The notes under the pieces: model-generated
Told to the model about the DNA's origin: nothing
Database searches by the model: none
The model's input: the letters and a program-made list of their open reading frames with translations, nothing else
Program-made: the position numbers and the translations under genes
Shown here: piece after piece, positions 1 to 10,654 of the stretch
Layout: every line of letters begins with the position of its first letter
Numbering within the stretch: position 1 is the first letter of the stretch
Assembly: GCF_001653235.2 (NCBI RefSeq)
Contig: NC_035793.1
Coordinates: forward strand, 3,162,001-3,226,000
Source of the DNA: Pochonia chlamydosporia 170
Lineage: Eukaryota; Ascomycota; Sordariomycetes; Hypocreales; Clavicipitaceae
DNA length: 64,000 nt
Direction of reading: 5' to 3'

Positions 1-455
1 AGGTAGTCGTCCGACAGTAGCAGGTTCATGGTCACGGTTGCTGGGAGGTGGGAGACCTAGGCACCCAGTTACCAGCGAACGTACTAGTGCTAAGGCTCTC
101 TTTGCCTACGAAGCAACATCCCGCTGTGGTTGCGCGAAGGCGAAGACAAACGGAAAGACGCGCGAGAGGTCCGCGTTTGGTGCTCTGGTGGTTTAAAGAC
201 ACAATAAGTTGTTTGGCGCAATTGGAGTCTGGTGCATGTGGGTCTGATGAGTGCTGAGTGCTGGGTGCGTTGGCAAGATCGCCCAAACCATGCTCAAACT
301 GGCGGAAGGAGCAACCCATGTGTTGAACCCCACCATGAGAAGGAAGCTCAACTTTCTGTGTCGCAAAAGAACGACAACCCTGCATGAGCGCCTTGGAATA
401 TTCAAAATACCAGTTTTGAACATTCTTCCAGGTGCAAATATCCTCCATAGCCGCC
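1..455. other. Upstream region of THG1, no gene seen
   Basis: No convincing coding sequence. Open frames on both strands here lack recognisable domains and overlap each other, as expected of chance frames in GC-balanced fungal DNA. The last part should be the promoter and 5' UTR of THG1; no TATA box is obvious. Confidence 0.5.
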
Positions 456-1712
456 ATGGCGAATTCCAAGTAAGTTGTCGTGTTCTGCTTAGCCGCACAA
501 GGAATGCTAATGGACTGCAAGGTTTGAATATGTCCGAAATTTCGAGCAACCAGACTCGTTGCTACTTAACACATGGATTGTAGTCCGTATCGACGGACGG
601 GCTTTTACGAAGTAAGAATATCATCCATATACTAATCGGATGGCGCGACGTTCCTAATTCTCCGATTATAGGATGTGCGCGAAATATAACTTTCAAAAGC
701 CCAACGACCGTAGAGCATTGGACCTCATGAATGTGGCGGCCAAGGCTGTCGTCACTGACCTTCCTGAGATCATCATAGCTTATGGAGTGAGCGATGAGTA
801 CAGGTGGGAAGCTGGTTCTCCGTCATTCAAACTCGCATAAGCCTAATCTTGCAACAGCTTTGTTCTACACAAGACTTGTAACTTGTTCGAGCGACGCGAT
901 AGGTGAGACACTGACCGAGTTGACTTTCCAAGCCCAAAACTAACAGTAGCACAGCAAGCTGGTCAGCACCATTGTTTCTACATTCACGGCAAACTATGTC
1001 TACTCATGGTCAACATGCTTTCCCGATACGCCATTGTCCTTTCCGCTGCCCACTTTTGACGGCCGAGCCGTATGTTATCCAAGTGTTCAGAATCTGCGGG
1101 ACTACTTGAGTTGGCGGCAAGTAGATTGTATGTTCATGTCTGTACTACAACGGCATCGCATTTACTAAGAGACTAGGTCACATTAACAACTTGTATAATA
1201 CCACATTCTGGTCGTTGGTCCAGCTTGGCGGACTTGACAACAAGGACGCAGAAAGAACGCTAGCTGTGTGTTGTCCATCTATTCGCTCACCGACTTCAGT
1301 CTAACAACATATTAGGGTACGCTGGCAGCAGACAAAAACGAGATATTATTTTCAAGATTTAACATCAACTATAACAATGAACCAGAAATCTTCAAAAAAG
1401 GCAGTGTCATATTTAGAGATGTACGCAAGTCCGCATTGAGTCAGGGTTACCCTAACGTTCGACCGGGTGGCAATTGCTAACAACCCGTGACAGTATGAAC
1501 TAGTTGATCCTGAAAGTCACTCCGTTTCTGCAGAAATGGATGATTTGGCCGAGCCTGTTCGGCAATCGAAAACACAGGCTGAGAAGGACAGGAAGAAAAG
1601 AGCCAAAGCACGTGTTGTATTAGAGCACCTGGATATCATCAAGGATGACTTTTGGGATAGACGGCCGTGGATATTATCGAATAAACCAGGGCAAGGACCG
1701 AAGGAAACTTGA
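456..1712 (+). CDS. THG1: tRNA(His) guanylyltransferase Thg1
   Basis: Adds the extra 5' guanosine (G-1) to tRNA-His by 3'-5' type nucleotide addition; the residue is needed by histidyl-tRNA synthetase. Eight exons are inferred: 456-469, 522-611, 672-803, 858-902, 955-1127, 1177-1265, 1316-1420 and 1494-1712, giving 288 aa, close to the usual fungal length. Diagnostic stretches are the N-terminal [21 protein letters not shown] with the metal-binding Asp, and YGVSDEYSFV with the second catalytic acidic pair; the C-terminus has WDRRPWIL. The first exon is only 14 nt. The ATG sits in a good context (GCCGCCATGG). The acceptor at 955 rather than the nearby CAG at 949 is required to keep the frame through [11 protein letters not shown]. 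The family assignment is very secure; single splice borders are less so. Confidence 0.93.
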
Positions 1713-2407
1713 AAACTGGATTCGGTGTGTGCTGAAATGAAGGGAAAAGCCTTCGATAAGCAGGGTGGTGGCGGTTCCACCTTTATTGCCATTAACTACG
1801 ATCGACTTTGAGACGCTCACTGTGGTCATCTCCAAATGTCACGAATGTCTTTTGACAAGGACACGGTCTCTGGAGAGCGGCATCTCGAAGCAAAAATCAG
1901 GCAATTGGGAAGGAAGATGGATGTGCAGAGCCCTAATGTGGTGTCGGTCGGTCGGTTTAGAAACGGCGTGCATTGGGTATGCCGCCAACTATGGAGGCCC
2001 GCCTACAGCGAGAACCATTCCTGTACGAACACTATGAGAGATGTCTGCAAGGTGGGCTCGGCAAGAATTACATGATGTAGTCCTTTATAGCAAGCAAGAC
2101 CGAATGTCGTAAAGGGTAACCAGACGAATTTGCGTTTTGCAACTGGCTACTGTATCTGTCACGCAACATACAACAACAGCAATAAACGAAAATACTTGAA
2201 AGTCACCAGTGGTATGCCTCAGCAATAATTTGACAAAATCATTAATGTAAAGGGGCTTAAAACAGCTTAAATCCGCTCATCTATTCAAGCTATCCCGCTC
2301 AACAAGACCAGTAACCAGCCAATAATGCAATACCCAAAACGCCATGCTATGCAATGCCTCCAAGATTTCCGTGCAGCACAACCCTTCACAAAGATGCTAA
2401 CAAAGTG
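1713..2407. other. Intergenic spacer, converging 3' ends
   Basis: Lies between the convergent 3' ends of THG1 (+) and the Tma23-like gene (-). It should hold both 3' UTRs. The small open frames at 1765-2075 show no domain and are judged fortuitous. Confidence 0.5.
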
Positions 2408-3103
2408 TCAACAGCACGCAACTTGCGTCTTCCCCCGTTCCCTCCTCCTCATTTCTTTCCTCAACCTCCTCTCTTCCTTCGTCCGCCTCTTTTCAACCTT
2501 ATCCTTTCCTTTCAAGTCCTTTAACCTCCTCTTCTCCTCCTTCGCCAGTCGCCGCTCCTCCTTCGTCTCGTTGATTACGACATCCGCTTCCCGCTTCTTA
2601 GCCCCCTTCTTCGCCCTCCTCTCGTCCCTCTCTTTCCTCCTAGCCGCCCTCTCATCTCTTCTCCTCCTCTTCTCTTCTTTTCTAGCTTTCTTGTCATCCT
2701 TTTCCTCAGGCTCGCTCGTCGCGGGAGTCTCGTCACTTTCGCTTTCAGAAGCACTTGAGCTGTCACTTGTAGATAGCGTGCCTTCTAGAAATCCCCCACG
2801 CACAAAAGACGTGTATAGGGAATATTTGCCGAGGGATCCTTTCTCAATGGCGTTCAGTTTCCCCGTCTTGATGGTCTGCTTGACCTTGCCGTCTTTGGAT
2901 GTCTCCAGGCCCTTGAGCTGCTCGTCGAATGCGTTCATCCACCACTGGTCGCTGGTGAAGTGTTGCGTTGTGCCGAGACCCTTGGTGTTGTCTTTGCGGT
3001 TGAGGAGGAGCGGTTTGGCTAGACCGATGGAGTCGTCAGTTTTGTGGAGGGAATGGCCTTTGCCACGCCAGCCTTGACTGGCGAGGAGGGCGCCGGCGTC
3101 CAT
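2408..3103 (-). CDS. TMA23: Tma23-like nucleolar G-patch protein
   Basis: Single-exon gene of 231 aa. The first 70 residues match the Tma23/Pxr1-like G-patch type: MDAGALLASQGW, then GKGHSL, SIGLAKPLLLNRK, KGLG and the WWMNAFDEQLK block that follows the G-patch in this family. The second half is a highly charged, lysine/arginine/glutamate-rich tail (about residues 110-231), typical of nucleolar ribosome-biogenesis factors; an acidic serine-rich segment sits between. In yeast Tma23 is a nucleolar protein linked to small-subunit maturation, so the same role is inferred. The frame stays open 12 codons upstream to another possible start, but the ATG at 3103 is chosen because it places MDAGALL exactly at the family's N-terminus. 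No intron is needed. Confidence 0.8.
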   Translation of the reverse strand: MDAGALLASQGWRGKGHSLHKTDDSIGLAKPLLLNRKDNTKGLGTTQHFTSDQWWMNAFDEQLKGLETSKDGKVKQTIKTGKLNAIEKGSLGKYSLYTSFVRGGFLEGTLSTSDSSSASESESDETPATSEPEEKDDKKARKEEKRRRRDERAARRKERDERRAKKGAKKREADVVINETKEERRLAKEEKRRLKDLKGKDKVEKRRTKEERRLRKEMRRRERGKTQVACC

Positions 3104-4110
3104 GGTGTCGCTCTTGGTGGGCGGCTGCGGTGGGTGCAACGCGCAATGCGACGAGGGATTGTGGTGTTGCGTACTGGAGAGATGGGAGTGGTTTGAGTCT
3201 GGGGATGTTGGTGGGTGAAGATGGGATTGGGAAATTTTTTAGTGGGGAAGTTTGCGATAGGCTTATCGGACTGAGATCTGGATCTGGAGTGGGACAAGTT
3301 GAGTGGGACACCTGGGCTACCCTATATTTGTACGCGTTTTTATATTCGTCCACTCACTGTGTAAATGCTGTGTTTTTTGCAGGTAAATTTGACAGAAATT
3401 GAATAACATCTTCATGGACTTTCTGGATTACTCAGTCATCATTTGATTGTGAATTATCAGCCATCCCAGTTGAGTGTTCAATCTCAGCATCATCGGTTGC
3501 AGATTGGTGTCTGTGCGTGCAGTGTCTGACCATGACGACATTGGTTCACACAGCTCGGAATATTGTGATCTGAGGTATAGAACATTGGAACTTCCCAGAT
3601 ACCCCCCCCCCCCCCTTGGTTAAATATATGGGTATACCAAGTGTGTGTGTGTCAAGCAGTCAATAGTTCTCAAGCGTCCAGTCGTCATGCGTGGCTCCGG
3701 TCAGCCTCCAAGTCCCCCAAACAAGGTGCGATATGTCACCGCCGCAACACCACAGATTAATCCATTGTCCATGGCGACTCTCATCTCAGACGATCTTAAA
3801 TGCCATTCTTATGTTACGAACAGATCTCGCCTCATCGACGACCGCGACTCTTTACAAGTAGTTCTATTCCAAATATCCAAACAGACATGGCACCCACAAT
3901 TTCTGGCCATCTACATAGCGAACCAACTTTCCACATGTGCAGCTCCAGGCAACACCACACCTCCGCAGACATCTGACAAAACCCTTGGCACTACCACATT
4001 CATCATCAGCCAGCCTCACCATCCAAACACCTCATCCACGAACAAACCAACCTGCCAAATGACTCTCATAACCAATTGAGTCCCTCAATCCCATCAAGAC
4101 AACTCCCATC
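3104..4110. other. Divergent promoter region with homopolymer C tract
   Basis: Spacer between the divergent Tma23-like gene and the TMCO4-like gene. It contains a run of 14 C residues at 3602-3615 and a short GT repeat around 3640-3652. The 144-codon open frame at 3645-4079 ends before the next gene and has no recognisable domain; it probably lies in promoter or 5' UTR. Confidence 0.5.
3602..3615. repeat. Poly(C) homopolymer, 14 nt
   Basis: Uninterrupted C run directly visible, followed 25 nt later by a GT dinucleotide tract. Probably length-variable; may also be inaccurate in the assembly. Confidence 0.85.
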
Positions 4111-6472
4111 ATGGCACCACTCTGCGCAGACCCGCGGCAGGTCGTCATCGCCCTCAACCCCGCGAGACGAGCCGCTCTCCTCACACTCATCCAAGAAATC
4201 ATCGCCTTCATGACACTACAGCTCGTCAACCCCAACGACGAACTAGGTTCACTCACCGACTCAGACGGCGAAACCGACAACACCAAAACACAGCAATCCT
4301 CCAACACCCCACCCCACAATATCCCAAGGAAACCCGTCAGGAAACCAACCGGCAATGCCGCCAGACAGATTGAACAAATCCAAGAAGCAGCAACGGAGTA
4401 CATGCAGGAATGGAAATCCGGCTTCCTCCCCCGTCTCAACGAGATCATCCGCGTCCAAGACACGCCCCAGATCAAAGAGGAGCGGAAAAACCGCCAAGCA
4501 GCCCTCGACAAGAAGAAGCTCGACACGCCGGAAGAGGGCGAAAACCTCATCAGCTTCGGGGACGTGCAGATCGACAAGTCGGAAGACGTGGCTGCTCTCC
4601 AGAAGCTGTACCACCCCATTCCCACGAGATTGACTACCGTTCCGGCGCAGGATCGTCGAGAAGCACTAAGCTGCGTGTTGCTGCTGCTGCTCTCCACGGG
4701 GAAGTACTCGGCTCACTCCCGAACAATGGTGCTGTATCTCGCGTCGGCGCTCGAGATTCCCCAGACGTTTGTCAACAAGGAGGAAGTGGAAATTGCGCAC
4801 TCGCTCATGGAGTCATCCACCGCAGACAAGAACAAGAAGGATACCATGTCTGCGGAGGCGGAAGCCGAGAAGCGCAGACAGCAGAACAAGTTTAGTCGAT
4901 TCTGGAAAGTCGGTCTTGCAAGTGTAGCTGGCGCGGCGGTCATTGGGGTGACGGGCGGTCTTGCTGCGCCGCTGGTAGCTGGTGCGATAGGCGGCATCAT
5001 GGGCGGCGTGGGTTTAGGAGGTGTTGCGAGCTTCTTGGGTATATTCTGGATGAACGGTGCTCTTGTGGGTGCTTTATTCGGCGCTTACGGGGCCAAGATG
5101 ACGGTTTGTCTTTCTCATATCACTCTTAAGACTTGACGTACATGCCTACTGACTTACAAAGGGTGAAATGATGGACAAGTACGCCAAAGAAGTAGAAGAC
5201 TTCAAATTCATCCCTCTCGCACCAGACTACGGCGCCGACTTCCAACATCCTACTACAGCACCCCCAGGTCAAGAAGCCCGCCGACTCCGCGTCACAATCG
5301 GAATAAACGGCTGGCTCAACACAGAATCCGACATCATCACCCCATGGCGAGTCCTCCCCCTCTCAGAAACAGAAGTATTCGCCCTCCGCTACGAAATGAA
5401 GACGCTCCTGAATCTCGGAACCGCCCTCCAAGACCTCGTCCAATCCTTCGCCTGGAAGACCCTCAAAGTCGAAATCATCAAACGCACCGTCCTCGCCACC
5501 CTCTGGGCAGCCCTCTGGCCGATCCAAATCCTTGCCGCCGCCTCCAACGTCGACAACCCCTTCAGCCGGGCGAGCAACCGCTCCAAAAAAGCAGGCCACC
5601 TCCTCGCCGACGCGCTCATCAACAAAGTCCAGGGCGAACGACCCGTCACCCTCATCGGCTACTCGCTCGGCGCCACCGCCATCCACGCCTGTCTCCAGTC
5701 CCTCGCCGAACGAAAAGCCTTTGGCCTGATCGACAACGTCGTCATCATCGGTGCTCCCGCGCCCTCAAACGCAGCACACTGGCGCACACTGCGCTGTGTC
5801 GTGTCAGGAACCATTTTCAACGTGTACTCTGAAAACGACATGATGCTGGGCTTTGTGTACCGCATGCACAGTCTTGCTATGGGCGTGGCTGGCCTCCAGC
5901 CAATCGAGGGCGTAAACGGCATTCAGAACCTGAATCTCAGTGAGAAAGTGAGCGGCCACCTGCGGTATCCGTCTCTGACGGGTGAAATTCTCAAGGAGTG
6001 CGGATTCATGGGCGTCAAGGCAGGTGGTGAAATTGAAAAAGACGACGTGATTCGCATGAAGGACGAGCACGCAGAAGGGAAATTGGTCGACTTTGATGCC
6101 ATTACCAAGGCTGAACCGCAGCGGAAGGAGAGTAAAGTCGCTGATGACCTGCGAGGATTGACAATCTCCCCGCCGGCATTAGCAGGGGAAGAAAGACCAC
6201 CTCTTCCGGTTCGTCCAGCACAGCCTGAGCCAGATGTGCGCGATGAGCCAGACTCGGATGACCAGTCAAAGAGGATGGAACACAAGTCTCTTCACGAGGG
6301 ATTCGATGATCCGCCCTTGGTGACGGGCGGGAAGGAAAACAGCAGCAGGTTTAAGCGCGAGCAGACTCCTGAGTCGAATGATGGTGATGATGGGGAATTT
6401 ATGGCTATTAAAATGGAGGATTATGATGACGATGATGACGATGAACACGATGAAAAGGATAGGAAGCACTAG
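4111..6472 (+). CDS. TMCO4-like (DUF726) membrane alpha/beta-hydrolase
   Basis: Two exons, 4111-5103 and 5162-6472, encode 767 aa. The order of parts is that of the DUF726/TMCO4 family (yeast Mil1/YFL034W type): an N-terminal charged region, a glycine/alanine-rich hydrophobic segment at about residues 265-330 with several likely membrane passes, then an alpha/beta-hydrolase domain. The nucleophile elbow is GYSLG near residue 499, preceded by the strand VTLIGY. The C-terminal about 170 residues are disordered and acidic, ending in a run of D/E and HDEKDRKH. The intron is fixed by the motif GAYGAKMT joining GEMMDKY. Substrate is unknown; related proteins are Golgi- or endosome-associated in yeast. 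The family call is firm, the enzymatic role is inferred from the serine motif only. Confidence 0.88.
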
Positions 6473-6791
6473 ACGTAGCATGATTTAGTCATCTATACAT
6501 AGAATACGACATTTTTGAAACTGGGAATATACACGTCACACCATGAGAATCACACAAGTCGTTCAAGTCTGTCAATTTTTAGCCTAGCTTGGGGGAATCG
6601 TCTCGCTCTCATTTATATAAATCCCTCGGTATAATAAACCACCGCAGAATAATGACACTAGCAAACAAACGGCGACAACTTGCAGCGGAGCAAATAATGG
6701 ATCAGATTGACGAAAAGTTAGGTTTATATCAAGACCAATATGCCACGATTCGCCCAAAGATCATCTCTAATCGCTGGGGTTGGGATCTGTC

Positions 6792-6826
<35 letters not shown>

Positions 6827-7253
6827 AAACAGCAACAAAGCAAAATCAAATCAGCACTACTAGGAAAAGGAGAAAGGTAGACGCCGCAAAATGCAGTACG
6901 AATGCCCAACGACCGAGATCCCTCGCGCACTCATACATACACAGCCTTGTCGTCCAGTGGTATCATCGCCATAGAAAATAAGAAAATCAAAATATTAAAA
7001 GAAGCCGAGCCCCTCGAAAATAACGTATAAACTGCTGGCTCCATAAATGTTGTGAATGAGTTGACTGAACTCCGTCAGATAGCAGCGGCGGCAGCAGCGG
7101 CAGTCCAAGACTGACTGGCTGCGCGACTGCAATCGAAGCTAGTTGGGAGGTTTTGCGAAGAAAAAAATACTGATAGGAAATCCGACACGTTTAACCTCAG
7201 GGACAAAAAATTATCACGGCAAATCCTCGTAGTCATCGAGTCGCAAATCTTCT
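6473..7253. other. Intergenic spacer with long poly(A) tract
   Basis: Lies between the 3' ends of the TMCO4-like gene and MSB1. It holds a 32-nt A run and AT-rich sequence but no credible gene. A stretch near 6946-6972 resembles the 5' part of a tRNA but no complete cloverleaf follows. Confidence 0.5.
6793..6824. repeat. Poly(A) homopolymer, 32 nt
   Basis: Uninterrupted run of A residues seen directly. It could be a simple microsatellite or the tail of an old retroposed insertion; no target-site duplication was recognised. Confidence 0.9.
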
Positions 7254-10200
7254 CTAAGATTTCCCGGCTACCGACTGCTGAGGGCCGTTTCCGGTCTCCA
7301 TATTGCCCGTGAGTTCAGCAACGCGTGCCTTGATTCGGGCAACGCGTGACTCAATTGCTGTGACATACGTTAGCATGGCTCACGTGGCACTTTCGCCGAG
7401 CTTAAACTTACTCTCTTCTACGCTGGTGTCATCATCATCACCTGAGGCCTTTGTGGGCCGAGTACCATCCTCTCTCTGGCGGGTAGCGGCTCTTTGCGCA
7501 GCATTCTTACGAATTTGGGCCCATCGATCTTGGACACCAGGGCCGGCACTCTGGCTGAGTGTTTCGACTGGCTCGTCAGCCTGAATTTTGCTTCCACTGT
7601 CTTCTCTGGAAATGGGATGCCGGGCAATCGGTGGTGGAGTAGCATCGTCATCATCATCGTCGGGTGCGAAAGCTGGCTGATCAGCGAGGGGCCCTTGATC
7701 GAATCGAGCAAACTCGCGCTTGGCCTCAGCTGCATCAAGGGTGTCAACAGGAGTCAGACTCTCGCTGGCTGAAGGATCATATGTAGGCTCTGCATTCTCA
7801 ACGGAAGTGTGTGAAATGGCCTCAGTAGCAGCAGGGGGTTCTTTAGAGTCCACCTTCGACTCCGGAACTGGGGTAGCCACTGGCGTGGTCTCCTCTGGCA
7901 CAATGGACTTGGTAGCGGTGGATGTGCGAGAGGATTCTTCGGCAACAGTTGGCTCCTTGCGTAGCATGCTTTCTAGATCAGCCCCGGCATTGTCGGGCAC
8001 CTTGGATGAACGGTTCTTGCGCTTAAACAGCTTCCTCAAGCCGGATTTCTCCTTGTTTGCCTGGAACATGCCCTTCTGCTTCGAGGCATCAGCATTTGCC
8101 ACAGGAGATGGACTCTCAACAACAGCCAGTGCCGAGGGAGTCACAGGGGTGACGGGCTTATCGACATCCTTTGGGGGCGGGACTGGGCTCTCGAGCGTCT
8201 TCTCGACAACACGCTCCTTAGGTTGAGGGTCAATCTGCTTGGTCTCTGGCTCTGGCGTTGGCGGCTGCGGTTTGACCGGTGTACTCGCGACGGGGGGTTC
8301 GTCCTTGACCGGCACATCAGGTTTCTTATCGTGAACATGCCCATTGCCGTTGGTGACGGCAGTGCCATTGGTCTGCGGCGAAGTTGGTGTAGGAACAGCA
8401 ACTCCACGCCCAGCATTGCTGTTGGCCATGTACGCATCCTTAATGGTGCCCTTGTCGTACTTCTTAGCCCATCTCATGGCAGAGATCGCTTCCGGGGCAA
8501 GGTTAGGCTGTAATGAAAGCACGCTCGTAGTTTTCTCTGGCGCCGTCTCATCAGTCCTGCCGCGTCTTAACGTTGCTTGCTGCTCATGTTCCTGAACGGC
8601 GCGCATCTGAGCTGCTTTGGCTTGGATTCTAGCATGAGTGTCTGGTCCAACACTCGTTTTGCTGCTTCCGAAATTGTTTGAGGCATTGTTGTCACCACGG
8701 TCCAGGGCATGCTTGCCAACCGACTTACGGCGCGCCATACTCCTACCGCGTTTAGTCCAGCTGAAAAAGCCTTTCTTTTCCGCAATGTAGGCTCCTTCAT
8801 CTGGTTCTGGAGCAGCGCCTGCAATCATTTCCTCCATGACAAGCCAACGGCCTCCAGCAATCTTTGTCTCAATGATGGCACAACGACCAAATGCAGACTT
8901 ACGATCAGATGTTTCCTCAGGAGCCAAGCTATTCATCCAAACCCACCAAAAGGCGTTGTCCAGGTCAACCAAAGTAATGCTGGCAAGCTCTCCCGGTCGC
9001 AGAGTGGCTGTGGTCTCCAATCTCGGGCGATGCGACTGGGAGCTCTGTTGTCTGATCTGAGTCTCAATGGGAGGCAGCACCTTGTCAGGCGGCAATAGCA
9101 CATTAGGAGGAGCCTGGGTCTCATCGATGAAGCCCGATGACAGAAAGTCAGCCCACGAGGGCGTCGTTGGGCGGCCGAGGTCGGTGCCGGATACTGGCGC
9201 GTTTCGCAGCCCATGGAGCTGTGATTGAACATGGTTGTCTTCAACTTGAGGCTCCTCCTCCACTGTGCCAGCAAAGCCAATGTCTTCAAACCGCGACCAG
9301 GAGGCGTCACGCAAGCTGGTCGAGTGCTTGACACTGGATACTTGCGACTCGTTTGCAGCCGAAATTGCGCGCAATACTCGGAGGCATTCCTCAGTCAATG
9401 CTTGTACCGGGTCGTCGTACTCAGAAAACTGCTGCAGGGCTGGATCCGAGTCGCGATACTGGAAGTGGCCAGCTCGGCGAAGCAGAGCGAATGGTGTGGG
9501 GGAAACCGTGTCGACCAACATGACCAGCTTGTTAGTTCTCGATATGAGAGTAGCTGGAGTGCTTGGTGGATATTCGGTTTCATTGAGCAGCTTTTCTAGC
9601 GACCTGGGAAGCATAGTAATTCCTGTGAGGCCTTCTTCAGGACTCAGCGATCGCAAGTAGGCAAAAAACAGATGGGTGGTTGCATCGGCAGCTCTGATCA
9701 TACCCTGTTAGCTCTGGTTCCCTGCTTGTATGCAAGTAATCGTCCCTGCATGTTGCTGCATCACTTACTTTTGCCACGCCTTGTAACCTCCATCAAAACC
9801 ACTGCCAGTGTCTTTCTGCTCGAATGCCCACCACGCTGCCATTCGAGGCAGCTGGCGTCCACCAAAACCATTCGATTTGCCGTGAGCAGCAATTGCTGCT
9901 ATTAACTCAAAGAAATCGAAAATGATGCGTTGTCTGGAGCCGCTTTCCACACTCAAGGGAATAAATGTTTTGAAGGAGTCTCTTGCCATGCGCGAATCTG
10001 TTTAATACATCATTAACGGTCGATCTTTACGCAACATGCAGCCAAAATGAGAGCGTGCACTTACCACCCTCTCCAATTTTGAACAGCTCGTATGCATCCC
10101 AACCAACAACACCACCTGAGAGACGACTCCAGCACCACTTTGCGACGCCAGATATGACCTGGTGTAGTTGTAAGCCATTATTGCAACCCCATCAAAGATG

Positions 10201-10654
10201 AGTTTATAATGCACTCACCATTGGCTCGGTCATTCGTAACTCCTGGCTCAGTGCCTCGCCCTTTAAGCCGTAGGTATCATCGAAAAAGTGTCTGACAAAA
10301 GTGCGAACCGCACTGGGGTCGGACGTTGGTCGGTAGGGAAGTAGAAGAAATGGAATATCAAGACCTGCGTCGCAACGAGGAAACGGTTAGCAAGCGGTTC
10401 GTTCAATGGTTATTCTTGGAGGCCAGAAACCGGCGCTGACAAGGTCGAAAAGGATCGAATAACATACCGCGCGCCTTGAGCTCTGCCGTGCAGAAATGCA
10501 ACAGCTCGTGAATTTCCTCTGGTTCTACAGATGACCGTGTATAGGCGTCATCCCATTTGGGCTTTTGTGGAAGAGAATCGTTTAGTCCTTGGACTGCGTT
10601 CTTCTTCTTCCTGAGGCCGTCACGGCCTTTAAGGCGAGAGAGAAAGCCTGGCAT
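7254..10654 (-). CDS. MSB1: Msb1/Mug8-type polarity protein
   Basis: Six exons on the minus strand: 10468-10654, 10219-10364, 10065-10158, 9769-9997, 7412-9693 and 7254-7357, giving 1013 aa. The N-terminal about 430 residues form the Msb1/Mug8 domain (formerly DUF1708), seen in MPGFLSRLKGRDG, PEEIHELLHFCT, DIPFLLLPYRP, VRTFVRHFFDDTYGLKG and GVVGWDAYELFKIGE. The remainder is low-complexity, rich in Pro, Ser, Thr and Lys, with a short C-terminal coil containing ESRVARIKARVAEL. Yeast Msb1 works with Cdc42/Rho1 modules in bud emergence; here a role in polarised growth at hyphal tips is inferred. Two acceptors precede exon 5. The upstream one gives an in-frame stop, so the AG before position 9693 is used (WQK joined to AADATTHLF). 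The ATG at 10654 is chosen over an upstream TTG. Confidence 0.85.

Noticed and set aside
2325..3077. 250-codon + strand open frame
   Set aside because: Antisense to the Tma23-like gene; Leu/Ser/Arg-rich translation mirrors the Lys/Glu codons of the real gene.
6946..6972. tRNA-like 5' arm
   Set aside because: No matching anticodon arm, T arm or acceptor pairing follows, so not annotated as a tRNA gene.
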